Assembly: GCF_013375155.1 (NCBI RefSeq)
Contig: NZ_JABXOF010000013.1
Location: forward strand, 62,001-126,000
Length of the DNA: 64,000 nt
Direction of reading: 5' to 3'
Source: Serratia ureilytica
Lineage (GTDB): Bacteria > Pseudomonadota > Gammaproteobacteria > Enterobacterales > Enterobacteriaceae
Part shown: positions 56,434-64,000 of the stretch, one piece after another
Numbering within the stretch: position 1 is the first letter of the stretch
Layout: each line of letters starts with the position of its first letter
The notes under the pieces: generated by a model
What the model was told of the DNA's origin: nothing
Database searches by the model: none
What the model saw: the letters and a program-made list of their open reading frames with translations, nothing else
Position numbers and translations under genes: made by a program

Positions 56434-57465
56434 ATGGCTTCCCTGCTCGCCAAAGGGGCGTTGCTCAGCGCCTTATGCGCCCTGCTCGTCGCCTGCGACG
56501 ATTCCGCCTCTCGCCCGCAAATCGATATCGACGGCAAGACCATGGGCACCTTCTACAGCGTTAAGGTCAGCGGTGACGTCGCGATCGGCAAACAAGAGCT
56601 GCAGCGGCAGATCGACACGGTGCTCGAACGGGCCAACGACGATATCTCTACCTACCGCGCCGATTCGGTGCTGTCGCGGTTTAACCGCAGCGCCAGCCTC
56701 GAGCCGCAGCCTATCCCGCGCGGCATGGCGGACATCGTATTGATGGCACAACGCATCGGCCGCGATACCGGCGGCGCCATGGACATCACCGTCGGCCCAC
56801 TGGTGAACCTGTGGGGGTTCGGCCCAGACAAGCATCCGGTCAAGGTGCCGGAACAGGCGCAGATCGACGCGGCGAAGCAGAACATCGGCCTGCAGCACCT
56901 GAAGCTGATCAGCGACAATCGCGGGGAGTGGCTGCAAAAAGATCTGCCGGGCATGTATGTCGATCTCTCGACGCTGGGCGAAGGCTATGGCGCCGATGAG
57001 CTGGTGCGCCTGATGAACCGTCACGGCATTACCAACTACCTGGTGTCGGTAGGCGGCGCGGTCTCTTCACGCGGCGTCAACGGCCAGGGCAAACCCTGGC
57101 GGGTGGCGATCCAAAAGCCGACCGATCGTGAAAATGCGGTGCAGGCGCTGGTGGATCTGCACGGTTACGGCATCAGCACCGCCGGCAGCTACCGCAACTA
57201 CTTCGAACAAAACGGCCAGCGTTACTCCCATGTCATCGATCCGACCACCGGCAGGCCGATAAACCACCGACTGGTTTCCGCCACGGTGATCGCCCCGACC
57301 GCACTCGAGGCCGACGGCTGGGATACCGGCTTGATGGTGCTGGGCCCGGAGAAAGCGTTGCAGCTCGCAGAAGAGAAAGGGCTGGCGGTCTACCTGATCA
57401 GCAAAACCGACGACGGTTTCAGCGCCGTGATGACGCCGCAGTTCAAAGCATTTTTAGTGCAGTGA
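56434..57465 (+). CDS. apbE: FAD:protein FMN transferase ApbE (lipoprotein)
   Basis: A 343-residue lipoprotein with lipobox LVAC (Cys21). Transfers FMN to threonine of target electron-transfer proteins such as Nqr or Rnf subunits in the periplasm. Motifs are the N-terminal GKTMGTFYSVKV, MDITVGPLVNLWGFGP, the flavin region VDLSTLGEGYGADELV, and the metal-binding SHVIDPTTGRPINHRL plus ALEADGWDTGLMVLG. ATG 56434 follows AAAGGACATGTT. Target genes are not adjacent. Confidence 0.95.
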   Translation: MASLLAKGALLSALCALLVACDDSASRPQIDIDGKTMGTFYSVKVSGDVAIGKQELQRQIDTVLERANDDISTYRADSVLSRFNRSASLEPQPIPRGMADIVLMAQRIGRDTGGAMDITVGPLVNLWGFGPDKHPVKVPEQAQIDAAKQNIGLQHLKLISDNRGEWLQKDLPGMYVDLSTLGEGYGADELVRLMNRHGITNYLVSVGGAVSSRGVNGQGKPWRVAIQKPTDRENAVQALVDLHGYGISTAGSYRNYFEQNGQRYSHVIDPTTGRPINHRLVSATVIAPTALEADGWDTGLMVLGPEKALQLAEEKGLAVYLISKTDDGFSAVMTPQFKAFLVQ

Positions 57466-57470
57466 GATAA

Positions 57471-57498
57471 AAAAGCCCGGCGCGCAATGGCCGGGCTT
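57471..57498. terminator. Bidirectional terminator between apbE and small lipoprotein gene
   Basis: AAGCCCGG / CCGGGCTT stem with a ten-base loop. On the minus strand a run of T follows (forward AAAAAA), suited to the lipoprotein gene; the plus strand has a weaker T stretch. Confidence 0.7.
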
Positions 57499-57516
57499 AT
57501 TCCTGTTCCGCGCCGA

Positions 57517-57738
57517 TCACTTGGTCAGCGCGATGATACCGAGGGTCAGACCGGCAACCGCCGCCGCACCGCCGGCGATCGCGCCCGCGGTTTCCCAGTT
57601 ATCCTGAGTGGTGCCCTTCATACAGGTGTTGGTGTGCACCAGACGCCCCTGGTCATCGTAGACCGGCACGCAGGGAGAATCGGTGGCGCATCCGGCCAAC
57701 ACGGCCGACAGTAACCCAACCGCAATTAACTTTTTCAT
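57517..57738 (-). CDS. Small lipoprotein, glycine-zipper type C-terminus
   Basis: A 73-residue lipoprotein: the signal peptide ends in LLSAVLAGC (Cys17). The mature part CATDSPCVPVYDDQGRLVHT has further cysteines (23 and 39) and ends with a membrane-inserting AGAIAGGAAAVAGLTLGIIA segment. I do not recognise the family name. ATG 57738 follows TTGAGGCAAGAAGT. It is isolated between apbE and fabB, with its own terminator. Confidence 0.75.
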   Translation of the reverse strand: MKKLIAVGLLSAVLAGCATDSPCVPVYDDQGRLVHTNTCMKGTTQDNWETAGAIAGGAAAVAGLTLGIIALTK

Positions 57739-57899
57739 ACTTCTTGCCTCAATGTTCGATCACTTTAGAAAGCTACGCCGAGCGATAATCACGCTACCTG
57801 GCTATTGTATGCCCAACGCGTGTAATGGCGAGGTAATGATGTGTCAGGGGATGTGATTTGGGAAAACTCCGAGCGCCCGGCCGGTGGGCTTCGGGCAGT

Positions 57900-57927
57900 A
57901 AAAAGCCCGCGAAAACGCGGGCTTTTT
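57900..57927. terminator. Intrinsic terminator after fabB
   Basis: A perfect 12-bp stem (AAAAAGCCCGCG / CGCGGGCTTTTT) around AAAA, 24 bases past the fabB stop. It works in both directions. Confidence 0.88.
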
Positions 57928-57950
57928 GGCGGAATGACGCGCCGGCGGGA

Positions 57951-59171
57951 TTATTTCGCCAGTTTGCGCATCACCAGCGTGGCGTTGGTACCGCCGAAGC
58001 CGAAGCTGTTGGACATCACGGTGGTCAGCTCGCGCTGGGTCGGCTGAGTCACGATGTTCATGCCGGCCGCCTGTTCATCCAGGGTTTCGATGTTGATGCT
58101 CGGTGCGATAAAGCCGTGCTCCAGCATCAGCAGGCTGTAGATCGCTTCCTGCACGCCCGCAGCGCCCAGCGAGTGGCCGGTCATCGCCTTGGTGGAGGAG
58201 ATAGCCGGGGTATTATCGCCGAACACTTCACGAATGGCACCCAGCTCTTTCACGTCGCCTACCGGCGTAGAGGTGCCGTGCACGTTGATGTAATCGATCG
58301 GCGCATCCAGATCCTGCATCGCCATCTTCATGCAGCGCACTGCGCCTTCGCCCGAAGGGGCAACCATGTCGGCGCCGTCGGAAGTCGCGCCGTAGCCGAC
58401 GATTTCCGCATAGATGTGCGCGCCGCGCGCCAGCGCGTGCTCCAGCTCTTCAACCACCACCATGCCGCCGCCGCCGGCGATGACGAAACCGTCACGATCG
58501 GCGTCATAGGTGCGGGACGCTTTTTCCGGCGTGTCGTTGTATTTGGTGGACAGCGCGCCCATCGCATCGAACTCGCAGGCCATTTCCCAGCACAGCTCTT
58601 CGCCGCCGCCGGCGAACACGATGTCCTGTTTGCCCAGCTGGATTTGCTCAACCGCGTTGCCGATGCAGTGCGCGGAGGTGGCGCAAGCGGAGCTGATGGA
58701 GTAGTTCACGCCGTGGATTTTGAACGGCGTTGCCAGGCAGGCGGAAACGCCGGAAGCCATGGCCTTGGTCACCACGTACGGGCCAACCGCTTTCAGGCCG
58801 CGCGGGCTGCGCATCGCATCGGCGCCGAACACCTGGAAGCGCGGAGAACCGCCGCCGGAACCGGCGATCAGGCCCACGCGCGGGTTGTTTTGATACTCTT
58901 CTTCCTTCAGGCCGGAAGACGCGATCGCTTCTTGCATCGCCAGGAAGGCATAAATGGAAGCGTCGCTCATGAAACGCACCGCCTTGCGGTCGATCAGGCC
59001 GGTAGTGTCGAGCTTAACTTGCCCCCATACGTGACTACGCATGCCGGAATCTTTCAGCTCCTGGGAGAAAGTGATCCCAGAACGTCCTTCCTGCAGGCTT
59101 GCCAGGACCTCCTGCTGGTTATTACCAATGCTGGAGACAACTCCCAGGCCAGTAATCACTGCACGTTTCAT
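57951..59171 (-). CDS. fabB: 3-oxoacyl-ACP synthase I FabB
   Basis: Elongating ketoacyl-ACP synthase essential for unsaturated fatty acid synthesis. It has 406 residues, the E. coli length. The catalytic cysteine is in [13 protein letters not shown], and the two histidines are in [13 protein letters not shown] and [15 protein letters not shown]; the C-terminal motif [13 protein letters not shown] completes the thiolase fold. ATG 59171 is preceded by GGAAGAGG. FabR- and FadR-like operators lie about 50 and 70 bases upstream. Confidence 0.98.
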   Translation of the reverse strand: MKRAVITGLGVVSSIGNNQQEVLASLQEGRSGITFSQELKDSGMRSHVWGQVKLDTTGLIDRKAVRFMSDASIYAFLAMQEAIASSGLKEEEYQNNPRVGLIAGSGGGSPRFQVFGADAMRSPRGLKAVGPYVVTKAMASGVSACLATPFKIHGVNYSISSACATSAHCIGNAVEQIQLGKQDIVFAGGGEELCWEMACEFDAMGALSTKYNDTPEKASRTYDADRDGFVIAGGGGMVVVEELEHALARGAHIYAEIVGYGATSDGADMVAPSGEGAVRCMKMAMQDLDAPIDYINVHGTSTPVGDVKELGAIREVFGDNTPAISSTKAMTGHSLGAAGVQEAIYSLLMLEHGFIAPSINIETLDEQAAGMNIVTQPTQRELTTVMSNSFGFGGTNATLVMRKLAK

Positions 59172-59219
59172 TCAATACCTCTTCCACTATTTACCTACGG
59201 GATTTTGCATCGCACTTTA

Positions 59220-59235
59220 GCGTACAGATGTAAGC
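59220..59235 (-). promoter_or_regulatory. Candidate FabR operator of fabB
   Basis: GCGTACA-GA-TGTAAGC forms an imperfect palindrome that resembles the FabR site known upstream of E. coli fabA and fabB. It is about 50 bases before the fabB start. Confidence 0.6.
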
Positions 59236-59237
59236 CG

Positions 59238-59254
59238 AACAAGTCCGATCAGCG
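59238..59254 (-). promoter_or_regulatory. Candidate FadR activator site of fabB
   Basis: On the minus strand CGCTGATCGGACTTGTT is close to the known FadR site CTGATCGGACTTGTT of E. coli fabA. It sits directly upstream of the FabR-like palindrome, the same order as in E. coli fabB. Confidence 0.65.
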
Positions 59255-59341
59255 TTTTTCAGCTTTATTGTTGTCCAGTTTGCGCCGGGGCGCCAGCGCC
59301 GTTAGAATTCGCGGCATCCCTTGAATTTCGAGCCATTGACC

Positions 59342-61363
59342 GTGAACCACGCCCCCATCCAAACCGCAACGCTAACCTGGAACGAACAGGGTACACCTGT
59401 TTCGAAACAGTTTGATGACGTCTATTTTTCCAATCAGGATGGGCTGGAAGAAACTCGCTACGTCTTCCTGCACGGCAATCGGCTGCCGCAACGTTTCGCC
59501 GCCCATCCGCGTTCGCTGTTTGTCGTGGCGGAAACCGGGTTCGGCACCGGGCTCAATTTCCTCACGCTGTGGCAGGCCTTCGCCGGCTTCCGTCAAGCCG
59601 AGCCGGACGCGACGCTGCAGCGCCTGCACTTTATCAGCTTCGAAAAATTCCCCCTGCAGCAGGCTGACCTGGCGGCGGCGCATGCACGCTGGCCGGAGTT
59701 GGCGCCTTATGCCGACGAGCTGCGCGCCCAGTGGCCGCTGCCGTTGCCGGGTTGCCATCGCCTGCTGTTAGCCGAAGGCCGCATTACGCTCGATCTGTGG
59801 TTCGGCGACGTCAACGATCTGCTGCCGCAGTTTGACGCCAGCATGAATAACCAGGTGGATGCCTGGTTCCTCGACGGTTTCGCGCCGGCAAAAAACCCCG
59901 ACATGTGGACCGATCAACTGTTCGCCGCCATGGCGCGCTTCGCCCGGCCGGGAGGCAGCTTCGCCACCTTTACCGCCGCCGGCTTCGTGCGCCGCGGCTT
60001 GCAACAGGCCGGTTTTCAGGTCAACCGCTGCAAAGGCTTCGGCCAAAAGCGTGAGATGCTCGCCGGCGAGCTCCCGGCCGATGCGCAGCCCGCTGCACAT
60101 CCGGCGCCCTGGTATCGACGCCCGGCGGCGGACAACACCGCCGACATCGCCCTGATCGGCGGCGGCGTCGCCAGCGCGCTCACCGCGCTGGCCTTGCTGC
60201 GCCGCGGCGCCACCGTCACGCTGTACTGCGCCGATGAGCAGGCGGCCGAGGGCGCATCCGGCAACCGCCAGGGCGCGATTTATCCTTTGCTGAACGGCAG
60301 CGGCGACGCGCTGGAGAGCTTTTTCAGCGCCGCGTTTCCCTTCGCCCGCCGCCAGTACGATGCCCTGTTGCAACAAGGCGTCGCCTTTGATCACCAGTGG
60401 TGCGGCGTCAGCCAGTTGGCCTATGACGAAAAGAGCGGCGCCAAGATCGCCAATATGCTGAAAACCGACTGGCCGCAGGCCTTGGCGATGGCGGCCGACC
60501 GCGAGACGCTCAGCGAACGGTGCGGTGTTGATACCGGCTTTGGCGGCATCACCTACCCGCTAGGCGGCTGGCTCTGCCCGGCCGAGCTGACGCGCGGCGC
60601 TATCGCGCTGGCGCAGCGTCAGGGCTTGGTCTGCCACTACCGGCACGATGCACAGAGGCTGACGCAGGAAGAAAACGGCTGGCGCATCGATTTCGCCAAC
60701 GGCGACAGCCGATGCCATGCGACGGTGATCCTGGCCAACGGCCATCGGTTGGCCGAACTGGCGCCGACGGAAGCCCTGCCGCTGTATTCGGTACGCGGGC
60801 AGGTGTCGCATATCCCAAGCTCGCCGGCCCTCGGTCAATTGAAACAGGTATTGTGTTACGACGGCTACCTGACGCCGGTTAATGCCAACAACGGCCACCA
60901 CTGCATTGGCGCCAGCTACCAGCGCGGCGACATCGCCACCGACTACCGCGAGCAGGAGCAACAGGAGAACCGCGAGCGCCTGCTGCGCTGTCTACCGGAG
61001 CAGTCCTGGCCGCAGCAGGTGGACGTCAGCGCTCATCAGGCGCGCTGCGGCGTGCGCAGCGCCACCCGCGATCATTTGCCGATGGTCGGCGCGCTGCCGG
61101 ACTATCAGGCCACGCTGGCACAGTATCAGGATTTGCAGCGGCAGAACCAACGCGGCGAAACCGTCGCCGATGCGCCGGTCTATCCCGGTCTGTTCGCTAT
61201 CGGCGGGTTAGGCTCGCGCGGCTTGTGCTCGGCGCCGTTGGCGGCGGAAATTTTGGCGGCGCAGCTGTTCGGCGAACCGTTGCCGGGTGATGCGCGCCTG
61301 CTGGCGGCGTTGAATCCGAATCGGATGTGGGTGCGGAAATTGCTGAAAGGACGTGCGGTTTAA
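59342..61363 (+). CDS. mnmC: Bifunctional tRNA mnm5s2U modification protein MnmC
   Basis: Makes 5-methylaminomethyl-2-thiouridine at the tRNA wobble position. The N-terminal SAM methyltransferase (to about residue 240) has [18 protein letters not shown] and [18 protein letters not shown]. The C-terminal FAD oxidoreductase starts at [18 protein letters not shown] and includes [14 protein letters not shown]. With GTG 59342 it has 673 residues and begins (M)[10 protein letters not shown], aligned with E. coli MKHYSIQPANL; a longer frame from TTG 59321 exists. It is divergent from fabB. The ribosome site is poor. Confidence 0.94.
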   Translation: MNHAPIQTATLTWNEQGTPVSKQFDDVYFSNQDGLEETRYVFLHGNRLPQRFAAHPRSLFVVAETGFGTGLNFLTLWQAFAGFRQAEPDATLQRLHFISFEKFPLQQADLAAAHARWPELAPYADELRAQWPLPLPGCHRLLLAEGRITLDLWFGDVNDLLPQFDASMNNQVDAWFLDGFAPAKNPDMWTDQLFAAMARFARPGGSFATFTAAGFVRRGLQQAGFQVNRCKGFGQKREMLAGELPADAQPAAHPAPWYRRPAADNTADIALIGGGVASALTALALLRRGATVTLYCADEQAAEGASGNRQGAIYPLLNGSGDALESFFSAAFPFARRQYDALLQQGVAFDHQWCGVSQLAYDEKSGAKIANMLKTDWPQALAMAADRETLSERCGVDTGFGGITYPLGGWLCPAELTRGAIALAQRQGLVCHYRHDAQRLTQEENGWRIDFANGDSRCHATVILANGHRLAELAPTEALPLYSVRGQVSHIPSSPALGQLKQVLCYDGYLTPVNANNGHHCIGASYQRGDIATDYREQEQQENRERLLRCLPEQSWPQQVDVSAHQARCGVRSATRDHLPMVGALPDYQATLAQYQDLQRQNQRGETVADAPVYPGLFAIGGLGSRGLCSAPLAAEILAAQLFGEPLPGDARLLAALNPNRMWVRKLLKGRAV

Positions 61364-61403
61364 TCAACCTTGAGGGGCGCGGCGACGCGCCCCGGCATGA
61401 CGA

Positions 61404-61685
61404 TCAGGCGGCAGGGGCTGCAGCCTGATAGAGGTTTTCCCACATGCCGCGCACCAGGATCTGATCCGGCGGCGAGAGTTCCCCGGCGGCGATCGCTTTG
61501 TGCAGGCTCTCCTCCACCCGCGCTTTCAGCGCTTCGGCGGTGTGTTCGCCCTGCTCTTCCGCCTCGGCCACCGCCAGCGTCAGATGACCGCGCAGGTAGC
61601 CACCGGCAAACAGTTCATCATCGCTGGCGTGCTCTACCATGTCATCAATCAGCGCCAAAATGCGCGCTTCAAATTCTGCGATCAT
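61404..61685 (-). CDS. yfcL: YfcL family protein
   Basis: A 93-residue acidic protein (E. coli 92) of unknown function. It begins [20 protein letters not shown] and has [20 protein letters not shown] and [19 protein letters not shown], all shared with E. coli YfcL. ATG 61685 is chosen, as GAGGAAATTTG precedes it. Together with epmC and yfcA it forms the conserved group next to mnmC. Confidence 0.92.
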   Translation of the reverse strand: MIAEFEARILALIDDMVEHASDDELFAGGYLRGHLTLAVAEAEEQGEHTAEALKARVEESLHKAIAAGELSPPDQILVRGMWENLYQAAAPAA

Positions 61686-61717
61686 CAAATTTCCTCATTA
61701 AATAACGGGCTGTGGCG

Positions 61718-62275
61718 TCAGTTGAGATCTTCCGGATACGGAAAGTGCTCGGCCGCCAACGGTGGCGTATTGTAGAACGATTGCAACGCCTGAATAAAGC
61801 GCGCAGGCCTTGTGGGTATTCCCTGCTCCAGCAGCGCCAATACCCGGGCGCGCACCTTGCGTTGGAACGCGATGCGATCCGGTTCGCAATCGCCGTTCAG
61901 GTTGTCGCAGCTGACGTTGAACGGGAAACCGGCCGCCACGCAGAACATCCATTCCAGCGCCTGCGGTTTGATCTCCACCGCTTCGAATTCACTCTGGGTT
62001 TGCGCGTCGCGCCCGTCCGGGCAATACCAGTAACCGAAGTCCACCAGTTGGCGGCGCGCTTCACCGGCGATGCACCAGTGCGAAATTTCGTGCAGGCCGC
62101 TGGCGTAGAAACCGTGGGCGAACACGATGCGGTGATACGGCAATTCGTCGTCGGCCGGCAGGTAGATCGGTTCGTCGTCGCCCTTCACCAGGCGGGTGTT
62201 GTAGTCATCGCTGAAGCAGCGATTGAAGATCTCGATCAACTGCTCATAATGATGGCGGGTCTGCGTGTCTGACAT
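61718..62275 (-). CDS. epmC: Elongation factor P hydroxylase EpmC (YfcM)
   Basis: Hydroxylates the beta-lysylated lysine of elongation factor P. It has 185 residues (E. coli 182). Conserved parts are VFAHGFYASGLHEISHWCIAG with the likely metal-binding histidines and glutamate, DFGYWYCPDGRDAQTQ and EFEAVEIKPQALEWMF. ATG 62275 (MSDTQTRHHYEQL) gives the family length. It lies 32 bases upstream of yfcL in the same direction. Confidence 0.94.
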   Translation of the reverse strand: MSDTQTRHHYEQLIEIFNRCFSDDYNTRLVKGDDEPIYLPADDELPYHRIVFAHGFYASGLHEISHWCIAGEARRQLVDFGYWYCPDGRDAQTQSEFEAVEIKPQALEWMFCVAAGFPFNVSCDNLNGDCEPDRIAFQRKVRARVLALLEQGIPTRPARFIQALQSFYNTPPLAAEHFPYPEDLN

Positions 62276-62366
62276 AAAAAACTCTATAACCACAAAAATA
62301 AAGAGGCCATTATACCCGATAACCGGCGGGGGGATACGGGCGCATAAACGGCGCCCATTTTCATCG

Positions 62367-63173
62367 TCAGCCGTGCACGAAGGCGGACAGCCACTGCTGA
62401 ATCTCTGCGCCGTGATTGTCGTACAGCAGCTTGAGGCTCATCACCAGCGAGACGATCACGATCATCGGCCGAATCAATTTCTGGCCACGGGTCAGCACCA
62501 TGTGCGCGCCCAAACGCGCCCCCAGCACCTGCCCCACCAGCATCACCAGACCGATGCTCCACACCACCTTGCCGCCGATGATGAACAGCGCCAACCCGCC
62601 GACGTTGGAGGTAAAGTTCAGCACTTTGGCGTGCGCCGTAGACTTGGCGAGGTTGAAACCGCACAGCGTCACGTAGGCCAGCGCGTAGAATGAGCCGGCG
62701 CCGGGGCCGAAGAAACCGTCGTAAAACCCGACGCAACCGCCGGCTACCAGCCCGAACGGCAAGGCGCCGAGGCGGCGTTGACGATCTTCCTCACCCAGTC
62801 GCGGCATCAACAAGAAATAGAGACCAATGCCGATCACCAGCAGCGGCAACATCTGCCGCAGCAAATCGGCGCGCATGTGCTGCACCAGAATCGCACCGGC
62901 GATCGAGCCGATCAGCGTCAGAAAAATCGTCAGCTTCTGGTCGTTGAGGTTCACCGCTCGCCGACGAATGAAGTACAGACTGGCGGAGAAAGAGCCGCCG
63001 ACCGACTGCAGCTTATTGGTCGCCAGCGCCTGCGCCGGAGGAACCCCCACTGCCAGCAAGGCCGGCACCGTCAGTAATCCGCCGCCGCCGGCGATGGAGT
63101 CGATAAACCCCGCCAGCAGCGCTACCGCAAACAACACCCCGAGCATCTCGGGGCCAATGACGAACCAGTCCAT
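62367..63173 (-). CDS. yfcA: TSUP-family membrane protein YfcA
   Basis: A 268-residue sulfite/organosulfonate exporter-family (TauE/SafE) protein; E. coli YfcA has 269. Eight hydrophobic segments are present, with LLAGFIDSIAGGGGLLTVPA in the first half and GFYDGFFGPGAGSFYALAYV in the second, the two family repeats. The transported compound is unknown. It begins 3 bases after the mepA stop, so the two are likely cotranscribed. Confidence 0.94.
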   Translation of the reverse strand: MDWFVIGPEMLGVLFAVALLAGFIDSIAGGGGLLTVPALLAVGVPPAQALATNKLQSVGGSFSASLYFIRRRAVNLNDQKLTIFLTLIGSIAGAILVQHMRADLLRQMLPLLVIGIGLYFLLMPRLGEEDRQRRLGALPFGLVAGGCVGFYDGFFGPGAGSFYALAYVTLCGFNLAKSTAHAKVLNFTSNVGGLALFIIGGKVVWSIGLVMLVGQVLGARLGAHMVLTRGQKLIRPMIVIVSLVMSLKLLYDNHGAEIQQWLSAFVHG

Positions 63174-63176
63174 GTG

Positions 63177-64000
63177 TTATTCCGCTGAGAAATGGTGATC
63201 CAGCAATGCCTGACAGGTAGGCGGTAACGGCGGCGGCACGGGTTTGCCCGGCTTCGCGTTCGGCTGATGCGGTACGAACCAGCTCGCCAGTTCGGCGCCG
63301 CAGCCATCGCCCGGCGGCGGCGTATCCTGCTCCTGGCACTCCAGGCTGCCGGCCGGACAACGCAGACGCACGTGCATGTGCGCACGGTGGCCGAACCACG
63401 GCCGCACCTTATGCAGCCAGGCGCGATCGGCGCCGGCGTCCAGGCACAGACGCTGCTTGATCGCCGGGTTGACGAAGATGCGCGTCACGTCCGCATCCTG
63501 CGCCGCCAGTTTGATCAGCGACTCAATCTGCGGTTGCCATTGGCTCGCCACCACCTGTTTGCCGTCGCCCGACACCAGGTCGATCGGCTGCGGCTTGAGC
63601 AATTGCTGCGCGCTCCAGCGTTGGCGCGGCAGCTGCAGCCAGATGTCGACGTCGAGCCCAGACTGGTGGCTGGCGTGGCCGCTGCTGAAGCGCCCGCCGG
63701 CCGGCATCGCCATGTCGCCGATCAGCACCGTGCCCAGCGCTTTCTGGTTCGCTTTGCTGCTGAGACGCTGTATGAACGCCAGCAGATCCGGATGGCCGAA
63801 ATAGCGGCGCTGGTCGGTACGCATCACCTGATAGTCCGGTGAATTCAGCGGCAACGGCTGCGCGCCGATGATGCAGCCGTTGGCGAAACCGCCCACCGCC
63901 TGCGGCGCGCCGGCCACCGGATGGTCGATTTTCTGCCACGGCGTCAGCGCCATGGCGGAAGCGGAGGCCGTCAGGGCCACCAGGCCCAACATCCAGTTTT
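63177..64000 (-). CDS. mepA: Penicillin-insensitive murein endopeptidase MepA, 5' end at window edge
   Basis: Periplasmic LAS-type metallopeptidase that cuts D-Ala-DAP crosslinks in peptidoglycan. Zinc-binding motifs are [17 protein letters not shown] and [12 protein letters not shown]. The visible ATG 63992 would give 271 residues, but the frame continues upstream (Asn-Trp before Met) and the signal peptide looks short, so the true start is most likely a few codons beyond the window. Family length is 274. It is followed by yfcA. Confidence 0.93.
   Translation of the reverse strand, partial: NWMLGLVALTASASAMALTPWQKIDHPVAGAPQAVGGFANGCIIGAQPLPLNSPDYQVMRTDQRRYFGHPDLLAFIQRLSSKANQKALGTVLIGDMAMPAGGRFSSGHASHQSGLDVDIWLQLPRQRWSAQQLLKPQPIDLVSGDGKQVVASQWQPQIESLIKLAAQDADVTRIFVNPAIKQRLCLDAGADRAWLHKVRPWFGHRAHMHVRLRCPAGSLECQEQDTPPPGDGCGAELASWFVPHQPNAKPGKPVPPPLPPTCQALLDHHFSAE

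Overview
The window looks like a chromosomal segment of a high-GC member of the Enterobacterales, most likely a Serratia (S. marcescens group). Core proteins such as AlaA, AckA, Pta, PurF, FabB, AccD and the HisJQMP transporter are near-collinear with their Escherichia coli counterparts and usually match them in length. The GC-rich codon use, the scs, tct and CatB-like genes and the accessory gene set fit Serratia better than Escherichia. This assignment rests on remembered protein families and gene order, not on a search. No rRNA, tRNA, insertion sequence, prophage or CRISPR array was recognised.

Layout, left to right. (1) 1-11,090 is a conserved core: lrhA (cut by the left edge), alaA, yfbR, yfbS, yfbT (hxpA), yfbU, yfbV, ackA and pta. 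(2) 11,098-12,260 is a small A/T-richer islet with a membrane-anchored protein and a lipoprotein of unknown role. (3) 12,391-17,758 is a carbohydrate locus: an ascorbate-type PTS in three separate subunits, a transketolase split over two genes, and a divergent LacI-family regulator. The intergenic region carries CG-centred operators and a good CRP site. (4) 17,812-33,555 returns to the core: yfcD, yfcE, yfcG, folX, yfcH, hisPMQJ, ubiX, purF-cvpA (with a PurR box), dedD, folC, accD, dedA, truA and usg; pdxB follows at 33,666-34,787. (5) About 34,841-49,562 is accessory: an AraC regulator divergent from a DMT exporter, tctDE divergent from tctCBA (tricarboxylate uptake), a CatB-like acetyltransferase, an EamA exporter divergent from a MocR regulator, and scsABCD (periplasmic thiol and copper tolerance). 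(6) flk stands alone at 49,768-50,796. (7) 50,801-57,738 is a second accessory block: rhodanese divergent from MocR, an exported endonuclease/phosphatase-fold protein divergent from a PepT-like peptidase, ybiR, apbE and a small lipoprotein. (8) 57,951-64,000 is core again: fabB (FabR- and FadR-like sites), mnmC, yfcL, epmC, yfcA and mepA (cut by the right edge).

Functional themes are acetate overflow (AckA-Pta), purine and folate supply (PurF, FolC, FolX), fatty acid initiation and elongation (AccD, FabB), vitamin B6 (PdxB), cationic amino acid uptake (HisJQMP), citrate-type uptake under two-component control (Tct), and periplasmic redox (ScsABCD). In E. coli, flk lies beside pdxB and close to fabB. 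Here blocks of about 15 kb and 7 kb separate these genes, so both sides of flk behave as insertion-tolerant sites.

The least described parts are the PTS plus split-transketolase operon, the two-gene islet after pta, the 109-residue protein between tctD and tctC, and the MocR-linked pairs. Start codons were chosen by ribosome binding site and by family length, and several genes start with GTG or TTG.
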